The position numbers and the translations under genes are program-made. Below the pieces are notes generated by a model. That model searched no databases. It was not told where the DNA came from and saw only the letters and a list, made by a program, of their open reading frames with translations. From Bacteroidales bacterium (GTDB lineage Bacteria > Bacteroidota > Bacteroidia > Bacteroidales > UBA1402), in assembly GCA_021373135.1 (NCBI GenBank), contig JAJFTH010000006.1:124001-188000 (forward strand): a DNA stretch of 64,000 nt. The letters are read 5' to 3'. The stretch's first letter is position 1. Each line of letters opens with the position of its first letter. Of the stretch, positions 10,136 to 19,435 are shown in pieces.

Positions 10136-11863
10136 TCACTTATAAGAAATGATCTCTCCATCTGCCATCAGCATACCCTTTTTATGTACGATCTTGGTTT
10201 CTGCCGGTATTTCCACAAGAATACAAGCCTGATCGGCAGAAATACTGATTGGTGTATCAGAGGTTATTCCTTTTGCCATATATTGTTTTGAAACAATATC
10301 AAAAACATCAACCTTACCTTTAGGACGATAGGTCACTTTCTTGTTTTCGGAATAGGGGTTGTAGTACAAATAGACCGGGTATTTCTTATTGGCATAAAAA
10401 TCTGTCGCATTGCAGTTTAACCGCAAAATCATTTTCACATCCGTCGTATCCACAATCGCTCCGAATATTCCTATCGGCGAGGTGCTGTACAAGCTGAACA
10501 TGGTTTCTTTGGGATTATTTGGATTCCAGTTCGGTCCATCACCCAAAGCTACAGGGTGAACATTCTTCAATTCTTTTTTACCATAACAATCTTCATAGCG
10601 CAAGCCCTCATAGGCTACCAGAGAGTTGGTGCAATTTTTCATTTCAGGAAGCCATTGGTTCTTATTTGAAATCTCGTTCGGGAAAAACAAGCGGGCAGCA
10701 TTGACATTGTTGAGCATCCATTTTCCGATAGCCCTTGCAAACTGTGGCTGGTATTTTACCATTGGAACTAAAGGCCAGGCCATTTTCATACTATTCATCA
10801 GAAACGCATAGCCACCACCGTCAGTGAGGCTTCCTTGCAATCCGCTTACATCATAATCACCCCATTTACCGACAATCACGCCCCAACCGTTACGTCCCTC
10901 CGGGTTTTTACACCCTTCAAACACCCAGTTAATCATTTTTTCAACATGGTAGTTCGTCCCTTGTTCTGCATTGAGTCTTGATGCCGTGTAAATACCCATG
11001 GGTAACAATATCTCATAAAAACGACTCTCTTTTTGTGCATCCAAAGCTGCAATAGCCGATTTGGCATGGGCCAGATAACGGGGGTCTCCATATTTCCGGT
11101 AAGCAGCATACAAAACATAGGCATGACCACCGGCTGCATCTTGTTGTAATGCATTATGATTGACCTTCCCTTTCATTTGTCCATAATCAAAAAAAGAATA
11201 ATTGTAATTCCCGTTCAGCACTGAATCTGCTTTACAAAATTGTTCGGCAATGCTCCGCTGAATCTGGTCTGCTTTTTCCACACCGGGAAAAACATCACAT
11301 ACAGCATAATACAAGACATTCGGTAATACGTCATACCACCAGTCGCGACCATAGCCACCACCAAGTTGGGCCACTTCCGGACACGTGTTGTTCATCATGA
11401 TGTTCCAGCCATTTTCAGAATTGAAATAATTCTGAATCATTTTCACATAATTATATCCGTTTTGATTCGTCTTGTCAATTCCAATCAAACCGGCACCAAG
11501 AATGGCAGAAAGCGAATTCAGACTTTCATGGAATTCTCCGTTGTTATGATCCGGCCCCTGACGACAATCGTCGATGGCTGTATAAAGCCCAAAAGTAATC
11601 TGCGGTAAATTACGCTGACTGTTATCCAGCCAAATCATCCGACCGGCAGGAAGTTCAGGGTTGAAATCAAAAACATAGTTGTCATAATCTATAGCCTTTT
11701 GCTTCCAATCAATAATTTTGTAAGGTTGAGGTTTGACGGGCATCAGTTCTATACGCGGAATAGCAATTTGTTTTACTTGCTCCCCATAATTGTCATTAAT
11801 TCCACAAGATGCCAACAGGCATACAAGAAGAAAGAGGGAATATGTTCGTACAAATTTTTGCAT
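10136..11863 (-). CDS. Lipoprotein of an unnamed enzyme-like family, paralogue of the protein at 1-2693
   Basis: This 575-residue lipoprotein (LASC, Cys20) is the short form of the family also present at 1-2693, without the Ig and LamG extensions. Conserved features include DWWYDVLPN, a central helical block with AYRKYGDPRYLAHA that resembles alpha/alpha-barrel repeats, WGVIVGKW followed by DYDVSGL, and ARAIGKWMLNNVNAARLFF. A small C-terminal beta domain (about 480-575: YPVYLYYNP, VFDIV, CILVEIPA) resembles the beta-sandwich that ends many glycoside hydrolases. It lies between the MFS transporter and SusC, so it is expected to be a glycan hydrolase or lyase at the outer membrane. I cannot match it to a CAZy family, and no catalytic pair can be assigned by eye. 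Confidence 0.72.
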   Translation of the reverse strand: MQKFVRTYSLFLLVCLLASCGINDNYGEQVKQIAIPRIELMPVKPQPYKIIDWKQKAIDYDNYVFDFNPELPAGRMIWLDNSQRNLPQITFGLYTAIDDCRQGPDHNNGEFHESLNSLSAILGAGLIGIDKTNQNGYNYVKMIQNYFNSENGWNIMMNNTCPEVAQLGGGYGRDWWYDVLPNVLYYAVCDVFPGVEKADQIQRSIAEQFCKADSVLNGNYNYSFFDYGQMKGKVNHNALQQDAAGGHAYVLYAAYRKYGDPRYLAHAKSAIAALDAQKESRFYEILLPMGIYTASRLNAEQGTNYHVEKMINWVFEGCKNPEGRNGWGVIVGKWGDYDVSGLQGSLTDGGGYAFLMNSMKMAWPLVPMVKYQPQFARAIGKWMLNNVNAARLFFPNEISNKNQWLPEMKNCTNSLVAYEGLRYEDCYGKKELKNVHPVALGDGPNWNPNNPKETMFSLYSTSPIGIFGAIVDTTDVKMILRLNCNATDFYANKKYPVYLYYNPYSENKKVTYRPKGKVDVFDIVSKQYMAKGITSDTPISISADQACILVEIPAETKIVHKKGMLMADGEIISYK

Positions 11864-11900
11864 TTATCTGATATTTTTTTATCCGGGTATTCTTATAAAA

Positions 11901-13154
11901 TTATTTTCTGTATTTGGTATCGATTTCCTTGATGATATGCTTTGCCAAAGGCAAGGATAGCAACTGTAGGGCACCCACTATCATTAACACATATTTAAGG
12001 GCAAAAGTTTCCGAAACCAGGTATGCCAGTGCAATAAATAAAAGCATACCGGTGGCACGTCCGATAAACAAGCCTATCTCGTGACTCATGATATACGCAT
12101 AATCATTCCGTTTTTCAATGGCTGAAACGGCATCAATGGTCTTCATCATGGTCGGAAAATAGGCCAAATCATGAAGTGGCTGGAAGAGGACTTTACAAAG
12201 TACAAAAATGATGACGCCGATTGCCGAAAAGAGAAGTCCGTTTACAAGTGTACCGATAAAGAATACCAGTAACCCAAAACCAAAAATTTTCATCCGGTGC
12301 TGCGGTTTTGCTACACGTCCAAGCACATAGACCAAAATGGCCGTAACACCTCCGCCAAGGCCTTGAATCAAACCAAGTGATCCTTCATCCCCAACCAGAC
12401 GCATCACCAAAATGGCCGGTGCGGTAACCAGGAATCCCTGTACCATCCCTTTCAATCCTGCCAATGCAAGAAATTTTTTCCACAAGGGATGGAAATGGAT
12501 ATAAAAGAATTTTTTCTGAACCGGATTCGAAAATTCCCCATGCGAAAGTGCGATACATGCAGCAATGGCTATGATAAAAGCCACCACTGTGATGATTTTA
12601 TATCCTGAGTTTACGTCCAGTTCATAGCCAAATAAGGAAATACCGTCCAAACTTCCCAATAATGCACCAACACACAAAGGAATGACAATACTCCATAAAG
12701 AAAAGAAAAAGGATTCAAATCCAAAGAAATAATTTCTATTATTATCGTTCGTCGAAGTCAGTGTCAACAAATATCGATTTGTCCAAAAGAAACCGGTTGA
12801 AGCACCTAAAACAAAACCGGCAAGACCAAGCCCTACGATTCCTATTGATTGCACAAACATCATCACCATCAAGACTATTGCCGAAAGGATAATTCCAAAG
12901 CTGTAAAGTCTGTTGACCTTGAAGTATTGAAGCAAAACGCCATTCAATATGGAGGTGCTCACGACTCCGATATACATACATAATTGATAAATCACAACAT
13001 AGGAAGAGTTTCCTGTATTGCGCATGATATATGCCCCAACGAAAATTTCGATGATTGGTAATATCATTGCGAACAGCAAGTTGGTAATCAACAAGGTACG
13101 CATATTCAGCGGCTGTGATTTGAAGAATGCCAATTCTCCGGAAAATTTATTCAC
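11901..13154 (-). CDS. MFS transporter paired with GH130, probable sugar importer
   Basis: The 417-residue integral membrane protein has about 12 hydrophobic segments and an overall major-facilitator pattern, including glycine-rich loops such as GFVLGASTGFFWTNRY and RATGMLLF. It starts two bases after the GH130 stop, so the two genes are co-expressed and probably translationally linked. A cytoplasmic GH130 enzyme needs its disaccharide or oligosaccharide carried across the inner membrane, and this protein is the only candidate in the locus. Substrate is inferred from this pairing only. Confidence 0.85.
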   Translation of the reverse strand: MNKFSGELAFFKSQPLNMRTLLITNLLFAMILPIIEIFVGAYIMRNTGNSSYVVIYQLCMYIGVVSTSILNGVLLQYFKVNRLYSFGIILSAIVLMVMMFVQSIGIVGLGLAGFVLGASTGFFWTNRYLLTLTSTNDNNRNYFFGFESFFFSLWSIVIPLCVGALLGSLDGISLFGYELDVNSGYKIITVVAFIIAIAACIALSHGEFSNPVQKKFFYIHFHPLWKKFLALAGLKGMVQGFLVTAPAILVMRLVGDEGSLGLIQGLGGGVTAILVYVLGRVAKPQHRMKIFGFGLLVFFIGTLVNGLLFSAIGVIIFVLCKVLFQPLHDLAYFPTMMKTIDAVSAIEKRNDYAYIMSHEIGLFIGRATGMLLFIALAYLVSETFALKYVLMIVGALQLLSLPLAKHIIKEIDTKYRK

Positions 13155-13156
13155 GA

Positions 13157-14206
13157 TTATTTCTTTTTTAAAGTTTTTAAAATTTCAGAGATGGAAAATG
13201 CTGCACTGCAAATGACTTCATCACTCGCCCCGTAAAATATTTTAATGGTATCGTTTTCTACATAATGTCCGTTGGTAAAAACGACATTTCCGAAAAATCC
13301 TGTTTGTTCATATTCGGCAATAGGTTCCATAATGGGTTCCATACTTCTGGCTAAAACTTTTGACGGGTCGTTCAGGTCAAGCAACAATGCTCCCAAACAG
13401 TAACGATGCTGACGATTGGCTCCATGATAAATTTCCAACCAGCCTTCAGCGGTTCTGATTGGTGGGGCACCGGCTCCGACCCTGGTCTCATCCCAGCTTC
13501 CGTCACGTGTCACGGCGACACATTTGTGATTACCCCAATGAACACGATCAGGCGATTCGGCCAACCAGATATAATTTCCTCCCAACTCAGGGCTGCTTGG
13601 CCTATGAAAAGCATAGTATAAGCCATTGATTTTTTCTTCAAAAAGTGCACAGTCTTTATTATGCGGCGGAAATATCATTCCTTTCCGATCCAGAAGTTGA
13701 AAATCTTTCGTAGCAATAAGTCCCACACCCACAGCAACCGAAGAAACTTCGGTAAAGGTGAGGTAATATCCATCATCCATCGTGGCCACACGACAATCTT
13801 CTATTCCGAAAGATTCCAGGTCTCCTTTGCCGAAAATGGGCGGATAAGCCGGATCTTCGTAAAAATGGATATCATCGTCACTACAAACCAGACGCAAATA
13901 AGACAAAGTGGTTAAATAATTTTTGCCCCGATACATAATGACCCGCGGATCTGAGGCGTCCAATTGAGGATCGTTCTTATCAAAGCTGAGTACTTCGATT
14001 TTTCCATCTTTATTATAAATGGGGAAACTGATTTTTCCATCGATTTGCTTAGGCCTTTCGGCAACCCGCAATAAAAGCCACGTCTTGCCGTTCATACGGA
14101 AGACCCCGGGATTAAGCAAACATGTTATTTCCATTCCGTCTATTTTAGCCGGCAAGTCTCCGGGACGGAGTATGGGATTATTGATGTTTCTTTTAGCAAT
14201 ATCCAT
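13157..14206 (-). CDS. GH130 glycoside phosphorylase/hydrolase, cytoplasmic
   Basis: The 349-residue five-bladed beta-propeller enzyme has no signal peptide. GH130 motifs are visible: LLLRVAERP near 45-52, GIEDCRV with the conserved catalytic Asp137, RVGAGAPPI, YHGAN and FYGASD. Characterised GH130 enzymes are inverting phosphorylases (or, in some subfamilies, hydrolases) acting on beta-mannosides, for example mannosyl-glucose, mannosyl-GlcNAc or beta-1,2-mannobiose. The subfamily, and whether phosphate is used, cannot be settled by eye. It is the first gene of the minus-strand PUL operon and is divergent from the HTCS gene, with a 214-base gap holding both promoters. It implies a mannoside-containing ligand, which sits oddly with the alpha-1,6-type GH13. 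Confidence 0.9.
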   Translation of the reverse strand: MDIAKRNINNPILRPGDLPAKIDGMEITCLLNPGVFRMNGKTWLLLRVAERPKQIDGKISFPIYNKDGKIEVLSFDKNDPQLDASDPRVIMYRGKNYLTTLSYLRLVCSDDDIHFYEDPAYPPIFGKGDLESFGIEDCRVATMDDGYYLTFTEVSSVAVGVGLIATKDFQLLDRKGMIFPPHNKDCALFEEKINGLYYAFHRPSSPELGGNYIWLAESPDRVHWGNHKCVAVTRDGSWDETRVGAGAPPIRTAEGWLEIYHGANRQHRYCLGALLLDLNDPSKVLARSMEPIMEPIAEYEQTGFFGNVVFTNGHYVENDTIKIFYGASDEVICSAAFSISEILKTLKKK

Positions 14207-14360
14207 GATTTTCAGGTTATAATTAGAAAGAGGTATAAAATCGAATGTAAATGTAACGAAGCATCTTTTCTACAAAGTATCCTATTCTGACAAATGGGTA
14301 CATGTTTTCAATTACAACAGATACGATACCTTTTTGTAAGAATTGTATACCTTTTCATCT

Positions 14361-14392
14361 TTAGCCAAAATCCACTTTATTCATTATATTTG
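14361..14392 (+). promoter_or_regulatory. Bacteroidota promoter for the HTCS gene
   Basis: A perfect -7 element TATATTTG (14385-14392) has a weak -33 match (TTAG, 14361-14364) 20 bases upstream. It ends 28 bases before the chosen ATG at 14421. It lies inside a possible longer N-terminal extension, which argues for the downstream start. Confidence 0.6.
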
Positions 14393-14420
14393 TCTGATTA
14401 TAAAGTTAATCTTTTCGCGG

Positions 14421-17400
14421 ATGAAACAAATGCTCTTTGTCCTTGGTTTCTTTATATCGGTTTCGCTGACAGCGAAAAACTATGATATAAGTAATCTGAC
14501 CAATAATGACGGACTATCCAATAGCTCCATCAACACCATCTGTCAGGATTCTGACGGACTGCTTTGGTTTGGCACATGGGACGGTTTGAATGCCTATAAC
14601 GGCCGGGAATTCAAAGTTAACAAGCCCGATCCCAGTAACTCGCAAGCCATCAGTAACAATATCATACGTGATATCATCGAAGAGCAAAAAAACATTCTTT
14701 GGATAGCCACAGATCACGGCATCAATCGATTGGACAAAAGGGGGAAAATTTTTGAACACTTTTTCGTTGATGCTGTAAACCAAAGAATTTCCAGTGAACA
14801 CACCTTCTTGATTACAAAAAACAGCTCCAATCGCATTTTTGTAGCCATATATGAACAAGGTATCTTTTACTTTGATGCCAAAATCCATCAATTTATACGC
14901 CTGAATGCCGACATTAATTTTAGGATCAAAAAGATATTTTTTGATTTGGATGATAATCTGTGGCTATATACGGAAGAAAAAGTGCTGTATAAGATTGTTT
15001 TCAAAAAAGGCAATTTAAAGACACCAAAAATTGAAAATGTTGTTAAATTTCGTCATTTGAGTAACATAGAATCTGTTTTCTATCATTCCAACAACGAAAT
15101 ATGGATGCAAGTCTCCGATGGAAACATTTTCTCCTACCAAATCTCAGAAGGGACACTGACCAATTATCCGATAGAAATCAAGAAAGTTGGAAATATCAGA
15201 GCCATCATCTTTAAAAAAAATCATCAATTATGGGGAACAGTGAATGGCTTGTTCCAATTTAATCCGAAGACGAAAGAAATCAAATCCATATTGACCAATA
15301 TCTCCGTTTTATCACTCTTTGACGGAACCCAGCAAATTATATGGGTAGGCACAGATATGCAAGGTGTCTGGCAACTTTCTCCTTCCAGGGAAAAAATCAG
15401 ATCCTATTCAGCAATAAACATACCCAACTTCAGCAATAGTGCAGTCCGTACATTTTTTGAAGACCAAAATCGGATGCTTTGGGTAGGGACCAAAGGTAGC
15501 GGCATTTATATCTTTGCAAATCATATTGAAAAAGCGGAAACGACATTTTCAAAACATTATACCACACAGGATGGTTTGCTTAGCAACTCTGTCTTTACCA
15601 TCGTCAAAGGTCAGAAAAGTGAATATTGGATAGGAACAGATGGTCGGGGGATTAATTATTACGACACGAAAATAAAAAGGATATTATCCCTGCAAATCGA
15701 TGAAAACCTACAACGTCAGGTAAACCTGTCTTCTGTCTATTCCATTTTTCCGACAGAGGAGAATACCTTATGGGTAGGGACAAGTGGTTACGGCATGTAT
15801 AAATTGACCATAGACCGAAGTACAAAACCCTATTCCATCAAAAATTTCAAGCAATACATTTACCAGAAGAATCGATCTTCAGCTCTTAGCAACAACATTG
15901 TCTATTCCATCATCCGTGATGATGATACGCATTTGTGGATTGCAACCAGAGGCGGTGGCCTCAACAGATTTGACCTTCGTACAGAAAAATTTAAAAACTT
16001 TCGGTTTTCGGCCAATAATCCAGATTATATCAGCAGTGACGACATTCTCTGCTTATACAAGGATAAACAAGGTTTCTTATGGGCAGGGACAAGTATGGGC
16101 TTGAATAAATTGGTGAGTAGGGGAAACGGAATTCCTGTTTTTATTCGTTATACGGAAAAAGAAGGAATGCCAAACAACACCATCCACGGCATCCTTGAAG
16201 ACAAAGGCCATCATATGTGGCTGAGCACAAACAAGGGGATTGCCAATCTTGTATTCGAAAAAGGGACTTACCGAATCATTCCCTATTTCAAAAAAGACGG
16301 ACTTCAAAATAATGAATTCTCTGACGGTGCCTTTTATGAAAGCCCATATTCACATCAATTTTTCTTCGGTGGAATCAGCGGATTCAATGCTTTCAACCCG
16401 TTTGAAATAACCCGTAGCAATTATATGCCAACCTTGGTGCTGGATGCTTTTTATTTGGAAAACATAGAGACGAATCTTTCAAAATACCTGCAGATTAAAA
16501 AAGAAGGTGAAACGCTGGTTATAGCCCATAAGAACAAATCCTTCAGTTTTAGATTTATTCCTTTAGACTATATTTCCGGATCAAAATGTGAAATATCCTA
16601 TTTATTGGAGGGTTACCAAAAAGACTGGATACATTTGGGGACGTCAAATGCCATTGTTTTCTCGAACTTGCCGACAGGCAAATATGTGTTAAAAGTTCGT
16701 TGCAGCAACGCGAATAAAATATGGAGCCAAAAATATTTCACGCTTCCTATCAGAATATTACCCCCGTGGTGGGCTACTCCCTTTGCCTATTTTTGCTATG
16801 CCATCTTGCTATTTCTGATATTATCTGGCTTTAGACGTATTGCAAAATACCAATTGACCATGCGCCATAATTTCAGGATGAAAGAACTTGAAAAACAAAA
16901 GATAGAAGAAATACATCAGGCCAAATTAAGCTTTTTCACCAATATTGCCCATGAATTTTCCAATTCACTGACACTGATCTACGGGCCTTGCGAACGATTG
17001 CTTAGAATTCATCCGACAGATAACGATACCAGGAAATATATCAACATTATCAGGTCTAATTCCGAGAGAATGCAAAACCTGATTCAGCAAATGATCGACT
17101 TCCGGAAAGCGGAAACGGGACATCTTAAACTGCATATCGAACGGATTGAGATTCCCGAATTGGTGAAATTCGTTGTTGACAATTTCATAGAAGTCCTGGA
17201 ACAGAAAAAGATACATTTATCGATTAACTTCTCCCCAGAGATGATCTTTTGGCAAACAGACAGGGATAGCATTGAGAAGATTGTGTTCAACCTTATTTCC
17301 AATGCCGTAAAATATACTCCCCCCGAAAATGACATAGAAGTTCGGGTTGAAACAAAAGAAAATTTACTGTTGATTTGCGTCACAAATACAGGTATTGGTA

Positions 17401-18485
17401 TAAAACCGACTTTCCAGGAAAGAATCTTTGACCGTTTTGAAGTGCTTGATCGTTTTGAGATGCAAGTATCCAAAGGATTTGAAACGAGAAATGGCATCGG
17501 TTTGGCATTATGTAAAAGCATTGTTGAGGTCCTGCACGGAAATATCGAAGTCAACAGTGATGGCGAAACCTACACCTCATTTACTGTCAGCCTGCCTGAA
17601 CAAGCTTTGGATGAAGCGACTTCACAAATGGTACACGAATCTCCCCTATTATCAGCTCCAATCGTGGAAATAAATGAAGAAGAACATGCTGATGAAAAAC
17701 CAAACACGATCCCAAATACACAAAAAGATGGTATCGTGTTGGTGATTGATGATGATAGAAACATCAGACAGCTGCTCAAAGACTTCCTGGATGAGAGATT
17801 CGAAGTCGTTGAGGCAGGGAACGGGCAAGAAGCTATTGAAATGATGCGCATCCGCATACCAATGATCATTGTTTGCGATATCATCATGCCGATAATGGAT
17901 GGCGTAGAATTTGTAAAAACAATGAAGAGTCAAGAGCTCACACGTCATATCCCCATCATTCTGTTATCTTCCAAAAGTACCATCGAAAGTCAGATTGAAG
18001 GTCTGGAAGTAGGAGCAGATGCCTATCTGAGCAAGCCTTTCCACCCCAGACACCTTGAAGCTATCATAGAAAGTTTGCTTCATCGGAATAAAGCGGTTCT
18101 TGAATACAGCGAATCCATATATGCCGCATTGGAACAGTACGAAGGCAAGTTCATCCACAAAGAGGACAAAGAATTGATGTTGCGTATCACAAAAATCATT
18201 CATGACCAAATTGACAATGAAGCCTTGTCTCTTGATTTTATAGCTCACGAAACGGCACTCAGCAAAATGCAATTATACCGTAAGATTAAAGAAATCACCG
18301 GTCAAACCCCTACAGAATACATCCGTTCCATCAGGCTGAAACAAGCTGAAAAATTGCTTAAGACGACCAATAAGACCGTCCAGGAAATCATGTTTAATTG
18401 CGGATTCAACAACAAGGCCTATTTTTACAGGGAATTTGCCAAAAAATATCACCTGCCTCCCAAAGAATACAGAAATCAGAAATAG
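14421..18485 (+). CDS. Hybrid two-component system regulator (HTCS) of the PUL
   Basis: This 1354-residue one-protein two-component system has a signal segment, two seven-bladed Reg_prop propellers with many W-x-G-T repeats (about 20-680), a Y_Y_Y domain (about 700-770) and one membrane span near 783-808 (YFCYAILLFLIL). The kinase follows: H-box NIAHEFSNSLTL near 843, N-box NLISNAVKYTPP, G-boxes TGIGI and NGIGLAL. A receiver has its phospho-Asp in CDIIMPIMDG near 1151 and a Lys in SKPF. An AraC-type helix-turn-helix ends the protein. HTCS proteins sense a periplasmic oligosaccharide and switch on the neighbouring PUL. The usual RTP after the H-box His-Glu-Phe is SNS here. The ATG at 14421 was chosen because it gives a clean signal peptide and follows the promoter. 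Confidence 0.95.
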   Translation: MKQMLFVLGFFISVSLTAKNYDISNLTNNDGLSNSSINTICQDSDGLLWFGTWDGLNAYNGREFKVNKPDPSNSQAISNNIIRDIIEEQKNILWIATDHGINRLDKRGKIFEHFFVDAVNQRISSEHTFLITKNSSNRIFVAIYEQGIFYFDAKIHQFIRLNADINFRIKKIFFDLDDNLWLYTEEKVLYKIVFKKGNLKTPKIENVVKFRHLSNIESVFYHSNNEIWMQVSDGNIFSYQISEGTLTNYPIEIKKVGNIRAIIFKKNHQLWGTVNGLFQFNPKTKEIKSILTNISVLSLFDGTQQIIWVGTDMQGVWQLSPSREKIRSYSAINIPNFSNSAVRTFFEDQNRMLWVGTKGSGIYIFANHIEKAETTFSKHYTTQDGLLSNSVFTIVKGQKSEYWIGTDGRGINYYDTKIKRILSLQIDENLQRQVNLSSVYSIFPTEENTLWVGTSGYGMYKLTIDRSTKPYSIKNFKQYIYQKNRSSALSNNIVYSIIRDDDTHLWIATRGGGLNRFDLRTEKFKNFRFSANNPDYISSDDILCLYKDKQGFLWAGTSMGLNKLVSRGNGIPVFIRYTEKEGMPNNTIHGILEDKGHHMWLSTNKGIANLVFEKGTYRIIPYFKKDGLQNNEFSDGAFYESPYSHQFFFGGISGFNAFNPFEITRSNYMPTLVLDAFYLENIETNLSKYLQIKKEGETLVIAHKNKSFSFRFIPLDYISGSKCEISYLLEGYQKDWIHLGTSNAIVFSNLPTGKYVLKVRCSNANKIWSQKYFTLPIRILPPWWATPFAYFCYAILLFLILSGFRRIAKYQLTMRHNFRMKELEKQKIEEIHQAKLSFFTNIAHEFSNSLTLIYGPCERLLRIHPTDNDTRKYINIIRSNSERMQNLIQQMIDFRKAETGHLKLHIERIEIPELVKFVVDNFIEVLEQKKIHLSINFSPEMIFWQTDRDSIEKIVFNLISNAVKYTPPENDIEVRVETKENLLLICVTNTGIGIKPTFQERIFDRFEVLDRFEMQVSKGFETRNGIGLALCKSIVEVLHGNIEVNSDGETYTSFTVSLPEQALDEATSQMVHESPLLSAPIVEINEEEHADEKPNTIPNTQKDGIVLVIDDDRNIRQLLKDFLDERFEVVEAGNGQEAIEMMRIRIPMIIVCDIIMPIMDGVEFVKTMKSQELTRHIPIILLSSKSTIESQIEGLEVGADAYLSKPFHPRHLEAIIESLLHRNKAVLEYSESIYAALEQYEGKFIHKEDKELMLRITKIIHDQIDNEALSLDFIAHETALSKMQLYRKIKEITGQTPTEYIRSIRLKQAEKLLKTTNKTVQEIMFNCGFNNKAYFYREFAKKYHLPPKEYRNQK

Positions 18486-18488
18486 CAA

Positions 18489-19379
18489 TTATGCTTCCTT
18501 TTCTTTCTGAATGCCTTTTACCAGACCTAAAGTCCCATTGATGCCCCCAAGTCCCATGGACTCTACCGCTGTGCTTGGTACGATCACAATGGTGGAATTG
18601 GTTTTCAGACCTTCATAAAGCATATTCATGGCACGAAGATGAAAAGCCGTCGGGTTATTCTCATAGCTTTTTGCCGCTTCATTGAACATATTGGCAATCT
18701 GACGTTCAGAATCACCAAGAATGACTCTGGCCTGACGTTCCCGTTCAGCCTGCGCCTGCATGGACATGGCAGCTTCCAGTCCCTCCGGAATCAAGACATC
18801 CTTGACTTCCACCGATATCACATTGATACCCCAAGGTTCAGTACGTTCATCAATGATGGTCTGCAAAAGAGCACTCATCTTATCTCGACCTTCCAGCATA
18901 TCCGCCAGCATTGTTTTTCCGATGACATCACGTAGTGCCGTTTGCGATGCCCAACTGATGGCACTATAATAATCGGCGACATCTATGGATGCCTTTTTGG
19001 GATCAACGACTTTCCAAAAAAGGACAGCATCCACATCAACAGGAACAGTATCCTTGGTCAGCGTCTTTTCTGCCTTGAATGATGTGCTTATCACGCGAAT
19101 GTCAATCCAATACGGAATATTGTCAATGATTGGAATGATAAAAAACAGTCCGGGACCTCTTAGAGAATGATACTTCCCCAGACGCAGCACAACAGCCTTG
19201 GTCCATTGGGAAGCTACTTTGGTAGACCAAGCCACAAGACTGGCCAAAATTAGAAAAACGATAATAATGGTCGTACTTTCTGGTGATGATAGGTCGCTGC
19301 TGACTGTAAATGCCACAGTAAATCCCAACGCTGCAATTATCACAAAAAAGAGCGTGGCAATAGATCCGTTGTTTTTCAT
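18489..19379 (-). CDS. Slipin/stomatin-like SPFH-domain membrane protein
   Basis: The 296-residue protein has two N-terminal hydrophobic segments (about 8-28 and 36-55) and then an SPFH/Band-7 domain: VVLRLGKYHSLRGPGLFFIIPIID, the PVDVDAVLFWKV strand and the WGINVISVEVKDVLIP block. A charged helical region rich in Ala, Glu and Arg (AQAERERQARVI) follows and should oligomerise. Slipins form large membrane-bound assemblies and are often paired with an NfeD protease-like protein, but no nfeD is adjacent here. It lies 56 bases downstream of the rubrerythrin-like gene on the same strand and may be co-transcribed. Its stop is 3 bases from the convergent HTCS stop. Confidence 0.9.
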   Translation of the reverse strand: MKNNGSIATLFFVIIAALGFTVAFTVSSDLSSPESTTIIIVFLILASLVAWSTKVASQWTKAVVLRLGKYHSLRGPGLFFIIPIIDNIPYWIDIRVISTSFKAEKTLTKDTVPVDVDAVLFWKVVDPKKASIDVADYYSAISWASQTALRDVIGKTMLADMLEGRDKMSALLQTIIDERTEPWGINVISVEVKDVLIPEGLEAAMSMQAQAERERQARVILGDSERQIANMFNEAAKSYENNPTAFHLRAMNMLYEGLKTNSTIVIVPSTAVESMGLGGINGTLGLVKGIQKEKEA

Positions 19380-19435
19380 CTGATGGAAAATTTAGATTGT
19401 TTATATCTGATAATAAGACCATTAAACCCTGTTTA

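Noticed and set aside
14343..14420. Longer N-terminus for the HTCS gene
   Set aside because: The upstream in-frame codons contain the -7 promoter TATATTTG and would put an extra hydrophobic stretch before the normal signal peptide.
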